A stretch of DNA of 9,938 nt from JBARCX01 sp049794535 (GTDB lineage Bacteria > Pseudomonadota > Gammaproteobacteria > Xanthomonadales > Rhodanobacteraceae), in contig JBARCX010000356.1 in NCBI GenBank assembly GCA_049794535.1, forward strand, positions 1-9,938, in the 5' to 3' direction. The notes beneath the pieces are model-generated. The model was not told the DNA's origin. It made no database searches and saw nothing but the letters and a program-made list of their open reading frames with translations. Shown here in pieces: positions 5,875 through 9,938 of this stretch (the stretch's first letter is position 1; every line of letters starts with the position of its first letter). Position numbers and translations under genes: made by a program.

Positions 5875-6774
5875 ATGAGGATTCAGCGTGGCTATGGCGA
5901 TGCTGTCGCACACAGTCTTGGCCTGGATGATGTTCCCACGCTCAAGACGAGTTCACTGCGGCGATCCCAGATAGGCATCAGCAGGCTTTCCATCGGTACC
6001 GGGCAGCTGGGCATGACGCCTCAGATCCCGCCCGAAGACACGTTCATTGTCGCGATGTACCTGACTGAAGTGCCACACCACGAGTTGTGGAGCCGTGGGC
6101 GTCCGGTGATCTCGCAAGGCTACGCGCCAAACGCGATGCGGATCGTCAATCTTGTCGAGGAGTACTCGGCGCATATCACTTGCCCGCATGAAACGCTGGT
6201 TTTCTATGTGCCTCGCGTTGTTCTCAACGAGTTTTCGGATGAGGCGGGCGGTGGGCGCATAGCGCAACTTACCTGCCCGCCGGGAACCATCGACCCCGTG
6301 ATGGTGCACCTGGCATCAGCGCTACTTCCTGCGCTGCAGCGACCGAGCGAGGCGAGTGCGCTTTTTATTGATCACGTGACGCTGGCCATGTTCACCCATG
6401 TGTCCAGCCACTATGGTCGAAGCCGGCTGAGTACGCCGTATGTCAAAGGTGGCATGACGCGGTTGCAGGCAGAACGCGCCAAAGAGTTCCTCGCAAGCCA
6501 CTGTGCCGACGATATCTCCTTGATCGATGCGGCCAGGGCATGTGGTTTATCGCGAGGCCACTTCATCAAGGCATTTCGGGTGTCGATGGGGCTCACGCCG
6601 CACCAGTGGTTGCAGCGTTATCGCGTGGATAAAGCCAAGAGCATGCTGGTGGATGCCAAGTTGCCGATTGCTGAGATAGCGGTGGCTTGTGGGTTTGCGG
6701 ACCAAAGCCATATGACCCGGGTGTTTGCTCGCTTGGTTGGGGATAGCCCGGCAGCGTGGCGGCGTCGGGCTTAG
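5875..6774 (+). CDS. AraC-family transcriptional regulator
   Basis: This 299-residue DNA-binding activator has a variable N-terminal half (about 1-190) that should carry the effector or dimerisation function, and a C-terminal AraC/XylS domain (about 193-299). The DNA-binding domain has two helix-turn-helix units. The first spans about 213-235 (ISLIDAARACGLSRGHFIKAF). The second spans about 263-284 (LPIAEIAVACGFADQSHMTR) and is followed by the family signature F..LVGDSPAAWRR. The ATG is supported by AGCGAGA about 7 nt upstream and by an N-terminus (MRIQRGYGDA..) of the kind usual in this subgroup. The hydrolase group that starts 470 bp downstream on the same strand is the natural candidate target, and the CCATCGGTA repeats around its own start suggest autoregulation. 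The effector is unknown. Confidence 0.88.
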   Translation: MRIQRGYGDAVAHSLGLDDVPTLKTSSLRRSQIGISRLSIGTGQLGMTPQIPPEDTFIVAMYLTEVPHHELWSRGRPVISQGYAPNAMRIVNLVEEYSAHITCPHETLVFYVPRVVLNEFSDEAGGGRIAQLTCPPGTIDPVMVHLASALLPALQRPSEASALFIDHVTLAMFTHVSSHYGRSRLSTPYVKGGMTRLQAERAKEFLASHCADDISLIDAARACGLSRGHFIKAFRVSMGLTPHQWLQRYRVDKAKSMLVDAKLPIAEIAVACGFADQSHMTRVFARLVGDSPAAWRRRA

Positions 6775-7243
6775 GGCTTGGGGCTTGTTGCGCTAGGTCA
6801 GGCACTTGATGGAACGGGGCTATCTTGCTCGTCATTGACCAGCTTCGCTGTTGTAAAGCTCCTCAGCGAAGGCTGGAATCCAGTGGCGATATCGCTTGAG
6901 CAAGCGATATCGCTGGAAGCCAACTATTACACGAGTACATTCTTCGGCTGCACTTGAACCCGCACATGCTTCGCGACAATCAGGCTATGACGCCACTGGA
7001 TTCCAGCCTACGCTGGAATGACGAAATTGAGGCCTTGAGGGACATGGCTCTTAGTCGCAATTCGTTGCGACCACGCCGTACCAGCACCGTCACTTTCGAC
7101 AAATCAGCAGTCCTATCTTCAAGACGATGGGTGTGGATCGTTCCTACTCTTCACCGGCACGGTAGTTATCGCGCAAATAGTCGAGAGTCTTCCGACCCCT
7201 GCAAGCCCACGCTTCAGCTCACACCAGCGAGAGGAACCAGGTC
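6775..7243. other. Intergenic region before the hydrolase operon
   Basis: No gene is supported. REP-like composite B fills 6826-7024. After it, GTCGCAA-TTCG-TTGCGAC (7054-7071) is a perfect 7-bp hairpin with a TTCG loop and no T-run. The remainder (7072-7230) should carry the promoter of the hydrolase operon, but I cannot pick convincing hexamers. An open frame across 6954-7256 begins inside the repeat and is rejected. Confidence 0.5.
6826..7024. repeat. REP-like composite inverted repeat B
   Basis: This is related to composite A: both start CTTGCTCGTCAT, contain CCAGTGGCG in the left unit and ATGACGCCACTGGA in the right unit, and carry GCGACAATCA before the right unit. Each unit again holds a hairpin. 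The left unit's is enlarged (CCAGCTTCGCTG 6839-6850 with CAGCGAAGGCTGG 6864-6876, 13-nt loop), and the right unit's is CCAGC-CTAC-GCTGG (7003-7016). Between the units sits a perfect 13-bp-arm palindrome, GCGATATCGCTTG / CAAGCGATATCGC (6886-6913). Stem sequences differ from composite A while pairing is kept, as expected of REP elements mobilised by a RAYT-type transposase. No such gene is in this window. Confidence 0.75.
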
Positions 7244-8065
7244 ATGGCAAAGATAGTGACGAAGGACGGTACGGAGATTTATTACAAGGACTGGGGGCAG
7301 GGGCAACCGATTGTGTTTTCGCATGGCTGGCCACTCAGCGCAGACGCCTGGGACAGCCAAATGGTTTTCCTCGCTGATCATGGCTATCGCGTGATTGCGC
7401 ATGATCGGCGCGGGCATGGCCGATCGAGCCAGCCGTGGACCGGTAATGATTACGACACCTGGTCGGATGACTTGGCGGCCTTGGTCGAAAAGCTCGACCT
7501 GAAAGAGGCTGTCCATGTGGGCCACTCCATGGGCGGTGGCGAGGTGGCGCGCTACATCGGCCGCCATGGCACCAAGCGTGTGGCCAAGACCGCATTGATC
7601 GCTGCAGTACCGCCGCTGATGTTGAAAACCGCAGCGAATCCCGATGGGTTGCCGATCGACGTCTTTAATGGCATCCGCAATGGCCTGATCACTGATCGCG
7701 CACAGTTCTTCAAGGATGTCGCGATACCGTTTTTCGGTTCCAACCGACCCGATGCGAAAGTCTCGCAAGGAACGCACGACTGGTTCTGGTCGATGGGCAT
7801 GCAAGGATCGATCAAGAGCCAGTTCGATTGCGTCCGGCAGTTCTCCGAGACCGACTTCAGTGACGATCTGAAGAAGTTCGATGTGCCAACGCTGATCCTG
7901 CATGGCGATGATGATCAGATCGTGCCGTACAAGGATGCCGCCGTGCTTTCGGCAAAGCTGGTCAAGAACTCGACGCTCAAGATTATTCCGGGCGCTTCGC
8001 ATGGCCTCTGCACGACGCTGGCTAACCTGATCAACAAGGAGCTGCTGGACTTCATCAAGTCCTGA
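7244..8065 (+). CDS. Alpha/beta hydrolase, non-heme chloroperoxidase/perhydrolase type
   Basis: This 273-residue cytoplasmic enzyme is of the cofactor-free haloperoxidase/aryl esterase group and closely resembles the pattern of Pseudomonas fluorescens esterase I along its length. The catalytic triad is Ser95 in GHSMGGG (93-99), Asp224 in HGDDDQIVP (220-228) and His253 in GASHG (250-254). The oxyanion-hole segment is HGWPL (27-31), and Trp29 and Met96 match the family. The Pro at position 30 corresponds to the L29P change known to raise perhydrolase activity in the Pseudomonas esterase, so peracid formation is plausible. The typical DRRGHGRS (54-61) and PWTGNDYDT (64-72) segments are present. 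GAGGA lies 8 nt before the ATG. The next gene follows after 81 bp with no terminator, so it probably leads an operon. The natural substrate (ester, acid plus peroxide, or lactone) is not determinable. Confidence 0.9.
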   Translation: MAKIVTKDGTEIYYKDWGQGQPIVFSHGWPLSADAWDSQMVFLADHGYRVIAHDRRGHGRSSQPWTGNDYDTWSDDLAALVEKLDLKEAVHVGHSMGGGEVARYIGRHGTKRVAKTALIAAVPPLMLKTAANPDGLPIDVFNGIRNGLITDRAQFFKDVAIPFFGSNRPDAKVSQGTHDWFWSMGMQGSIKSQFDCVRQFSETDFSDDLKKFDVPTLILHGDDDQIVPYKDAAVLSAKLVKNSTLKIIPGASHGLCTTLANLINKELLDFIKS

Positions 8066-8146
8066 TCACGTTGCGTCCCCGTCGGTTTGCGCGCTCTGCC
8101 AAATACACAATCACCTTGTCACTCCACTTGAGCAAGGAACATCGTC

Positions 8147-8800
8147 ATGCCCCTTACTGCTACACCAACCCCTGGTTCCGGTCTGCTGACACCGAAGGAT
8201 CATGCCCTGATCCTGATCGACTTCCAGTCGCAGATGTCGTTTGCCACGCATTCGATCGACGCGATTACGCTACGCAACAATGCCGGCCTGATCGCACGCG
8301 CGGCAGCCAGCTTCAAGGTGCCGACCATACTCACTACCGTTGCTGAGAAAAGCTTCTCTGGACCGATGTTCGCCGAGGTCACGGATCCTTTTCCCGGGCA
8401 GGAGTTGCTCGACCGTACATCCATGAACGCATGGGAAGATGCTGCGGTTATCAAACAGGTTAACGCGATCGGCAAGCGTCGCCTGGTACTCGCTGGACTC
8501 TGGACGTCTGTCTGCATTGTTGGGCCGACCTTGTCCGCTATCGAGCAAGGCTTTGAGGTTTACGTGATTGCCGATGCCTGCGGTGATGTTTCCGCCGAGG
8601 CGCACAACCGTGCCATGGATCGCATGGTGCAAGCCGGTGCGCGGCCCATGACATCGCTGCAGTATCTGTTGGAACTACAGCGCGACTGGGCACGTAGCGA
8701 TACTTACGAGAGCACCACAAGCATCGCCAGGGTTTACGGCGGTGCGTATGGCCTTGGCCTGATCTACGCCAAAACCATGTTCCACGCGCAGGGTGGTTGA
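8147..8800 (+). CDS. YcaC-like isochorismatase-superfamily hydrolase
   Basis: This 217-residue cysteine hydrolase has the isochorismatase-like fold and belongs by pattern to the YcaC group. Asp25 in ALILIDFQ (20-27) and Cys123 in LAGLWTSVCI (115-124) are the expected catalytic Asp and nucleophile. The segment LLDRTSMNAWED (87-98) corresponds to the YcaC region ending INAWDN. Arg90 is where I would look for the catalytic Lys of classical members; I cannot settle by eye whether another Lys serves. A long C-terminal tail (about 183-217) matches the extended C-terminus of YcaC-like proteins. AAGGA lies 8 nt before the ATG. It is flanked at short distances by the perhydrolase-type enzyme and the XapX gene, so co-transcription is likely. 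The reaction of YcaC-like enzymes is not well established, so no substrate is proposed. Confidence 0.87.
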   Translation: MPLTATPTPGSGLLTPKDHALILIDFQSQMSFATHSIDAITLRNNAGLIARAAASFKVPTILTTVAEKSFSGPMFAEVTDPFPGQELLDRTSMNAWEDAAVIKQVNAIGKRRLVLAGLWTSVCIVGPTLSAIEQGFEVYVIADACGDVSAEAHNRAMDRMVQAGARPMTSLQYLLELQRDWARSDTYESTTSIARVYGGAYGLGLIYAKTMFHAQGG

Positions 8801-8829
8801 TTTACGTTTGCGACACATAGGGGGTGCAC

Positions 8830-9198
8830 ATGAAATCGTATCTGTTGTCGCTTATTGCCGGCCTGCTGGTGGGCGTGGTCTACGCCCTCATCCGTGTCCG
8901 TTCGCCGGCACCGCCGGTTATCGCCCTGGTCGGATTGCTCGGCATTCTTATTGGTGAGCAGATACCGCCGCTGGTCAAGCAAGTGCTGGGGCGACAGACA
9001 ACGGCGACGGTATGGATGGGACAGCAGGTAAAGCCGCATGTCTTCGGTGAGCTACCTTGCGGGAAGCTGCCCACTGGTGCGATCACAGACAACACATCCC
9101 CAAACAACATGCCTTCAAACAACATGCCTTCAAACAGCAGGCCTCCAGCTAGCACTTCCTCGGACAACACTCCATCTGACAAGCGGGAACAGTCATGA
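8830..9198 (+). CDS. XapX-domain small membrane protein with low-complexity tail
   Basis: This 122-residue protein has two predicted membrane helices at its N-terminus (about 4-22 and 29-45), separated by the hallmark VRSPAPPVIALVGLLGIL (23-40) and followed by GEQ, the core of the XapX/DUF1427 family. Family members are usually short. This one continues with HVFGELPCGK (70-79) and an Asn/Ser/Pro-rich tail (about 87-122) that includes the repeat NNMPSNNMPSN. I chose the ATG at 8830 because AGGGGG (8819-8824) lies 5 nt upstream; the in-frame GTG at 8824 would overlap that site. Its TGA overlaps the ATG of the next gene. Xap-type proteins have no proven biochemical function that I know of. The placement between hydrolases suggests a membrane role in uptake or anchoring, which is inference. 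Confidence 0.87.
   Translation: MKSYLLSLIAGLLVGVVYALIRVRSPAPPVIALVGLLGILIGEQIPPLVKQVLGRQTTATVWMGQQVKPHVFGELPCGKLPTGAITDNTSPNNMPSNNMPSNSRPPASTSSDNTPSDKREQS
9101..9145 (+). repeat. 15-bp tandem repeat inside the XapX gene
   Basis: The unit CAAACAACATGCCTT occurs exactly at 9101-9115 and 9116-9130, followed by a degenerate third copy (9131-9145). It encodes the Asn-Met-Pro-Ser-Asn repeat in the C-terminal tail. Being a multiple of three, copy-number change would alter tail length without breaking the frame. Confidence 0.85.
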
Positions 9199-9938
9199 GC
9201 CAACCCGAACTGATCTTGCATAACGGACGCTTCACCACGCTCGATCCGGCCAACCCCAAGGCCAGCGCAGTGGCGATCTCCGCCGGAAAATTTACCGCCG
9301 TCGGTCACGACGAAGATGTCTTGGCGCTAAAGGGCGCCGGGACGCGCGTGGTCGATCTCGGTGGTCGTTGCGTACTTCCTGGTTTGATCGATAACCATCT
9401 GCACATTATTCGCGGTGGTTTGAACTTCAATATGGAGCTGCGCTGGGATGGTGTGCGCTCGCTGTCCGATGCGATGGACATGTTGCGTCGGCAGGTGCTG
9501 ATCACACCGCCGCCGCAGTGGGTGCGCATTGTCGGTGGATTCACCGAGCATCAATTCGCCGAGAAACGTTTGCCGACGATTGCCGAGCTCAATGCGGTAG
9601 CGCCGGACACACCGGTGTTCTTGTTGCATCTCTATGATCGCGCCTTGTTGAATGCCGCGGCCTTGCGCGCTGTCGGCTACACCAGGGACACCCCGGAGCC
9701 GCCGGGTGGAACGATCGAGCGCGACAAAGCAGGCAACCCTACCGGCTTGCTGCTGGCCAAGCCCAATGCCGCCATTTTGTACGCGACTTTGGCGAAAGGG
9801 CCCAAGCTTCCCTTCGAGTACCAGCTCAATTCCACGCGCCATTTCATGCGCGAGCTCAACCGACTCGGCATGACCGGTGCGATCGATGCCGGCGGCGGGT
9901 TCCAGAATTACCCGGAAGACTACGAAGTGATCCAGAAG
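9195..9938 (+). CDS. YtcJ-like metal-dependent amidohydrolase (partial, 3' end outside window)
   Basis: The first 248 residues of an amidohydrolase-superfamily enzyme are visible, and the frame is still open at the right edge; full-length relatives are about twice as long or more. The start of the composite urease-like domain is followed by LPGLIDNHLHI (61-71), in which His68 and His70 form the HxH metal-binding pair that follows strand 1 of the barrel. GGFTEHQF (114-121), LLHLYDRALLN (143-153), GTIERDKAGNPTGLL (172-186) and GMTGAIDAGGG (225-235) follow the order seen in YtcJ/Amidohydro_3 proteins. The ATG overlaps the XapX stop codon (ATGA), and GGGA lies 6 nt upstream, so translation is probably coupled. 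These enzymes hydrolyse amide or related C-N bonds with a divalent metal. The substrate here is unknown. Confidence 0.88.
   Translation, partial: MSQPELILHNGRFTTLDPANPKASAVAISAGKFTAVGHDEDVLALKGAGTRVVDLGGRCVLPGLIDNHLHIIRGGLNFNMELRWDGVRSLSDAMDMLRRQVLITPPPQWVRIVGGFTEHQFAEKRLPTIAELNAVAPDTPVFLLHLYDRALLNAAALRAVGYTRDTPEPPGGTIERDKAGNPTGLLLAKPNAAILYATLAKGPKLPFEYQLNSTRHFMRELNRLGMTGAIDAGGGFQNYPEDYEVIQK

Noticed and set aside
6954..7256. 100-codon plus-strand open frame before the hydrolase gene
   Set aside because: It starts in REP-like composite B (TPLDSSLRWND is a repeat translation) and overlaps the hydrolase start codon out of frame.
7214..8002. 262-codon minus-strand open frame opposite the alpha/beta hydrolase
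   Set aside because: Long, but the plus strand encodes a complete enzyme with triad and ribosome site; the antisense frame shows no family features.
8824..8829. GTG start for the XapX gene
   Set aside because: It would overlap the AGGGGG ribosome site that is well placed for the ATG at 8830.

Overview
The window looks like chromosomal DNA of a gammaproteobacterium, most likely Xanthomonadales/Rhodanobacteraceae (Dyella, Rhodanobacter or Luteibacter-like). I infer this from the moderately GC-rich coding style, the overall look of the proteins, and intergenic REP-like repeats of the 'GTCAT..stem-loop..ATCCAGTGGCG' type. No rRNA, tRNA, CRISPR array or insertion sequence is visible. All eight complete or partial genes supported here lie on the + strand.

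Left part (1-3820). A gene-free stretch of about 740 bp holds a REP-like inverted repeat, three short dyads and an AT-rich block. It precedes two tandem paralogues (740-2119 and 2344-3756) of secreted PstS/DING-like periplasmic binding proteins. Each copy has a Sec signal peptide, a small leader hairpin just upstream, and a nearly identical 3' tail ending in an intrinsic terminator, so the duplicated unit is a whole transcription unit. Copy 1 keeps the phosphate-site motif RSDGSGT. Copy 2 has DPLGSGT and has also lost the Ser-containing loop, so its ligand may differ. No pstCAB permease genes are nearby.

Middle part (3820-6774). A spinster-like MFS permease (4147-5481) follows a 390-bp leader that contains a 16-bp near-perfect hairpin. 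After a second kind of intergenic repeat comes an AraC-family regulator (5875-6774). The 9-mer CCATCGGTA occurs three times around its start.

Right part (6775-9938). After a second REP-like composite there is a compact, probably co-transcribed group: a chloroperoxidase/perhydrolase-type alpha/beta hydrolase (7244-8065), a YcaC-like isochorismatase-superfamily hydrolase (8147-8800), a small XapX membrane protein with an unusual repeat-bearing tail (8830-9198), and a YtcJ-like metal-dependent amidohydrolase (from 9195, running off the right edge). The last two overlap by ATGA. Three hydrolases plus a small membrane protein behind an AraC regulator suggest a small catabolic or detoxification module. 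Its substrate cannot be read from the sequence.
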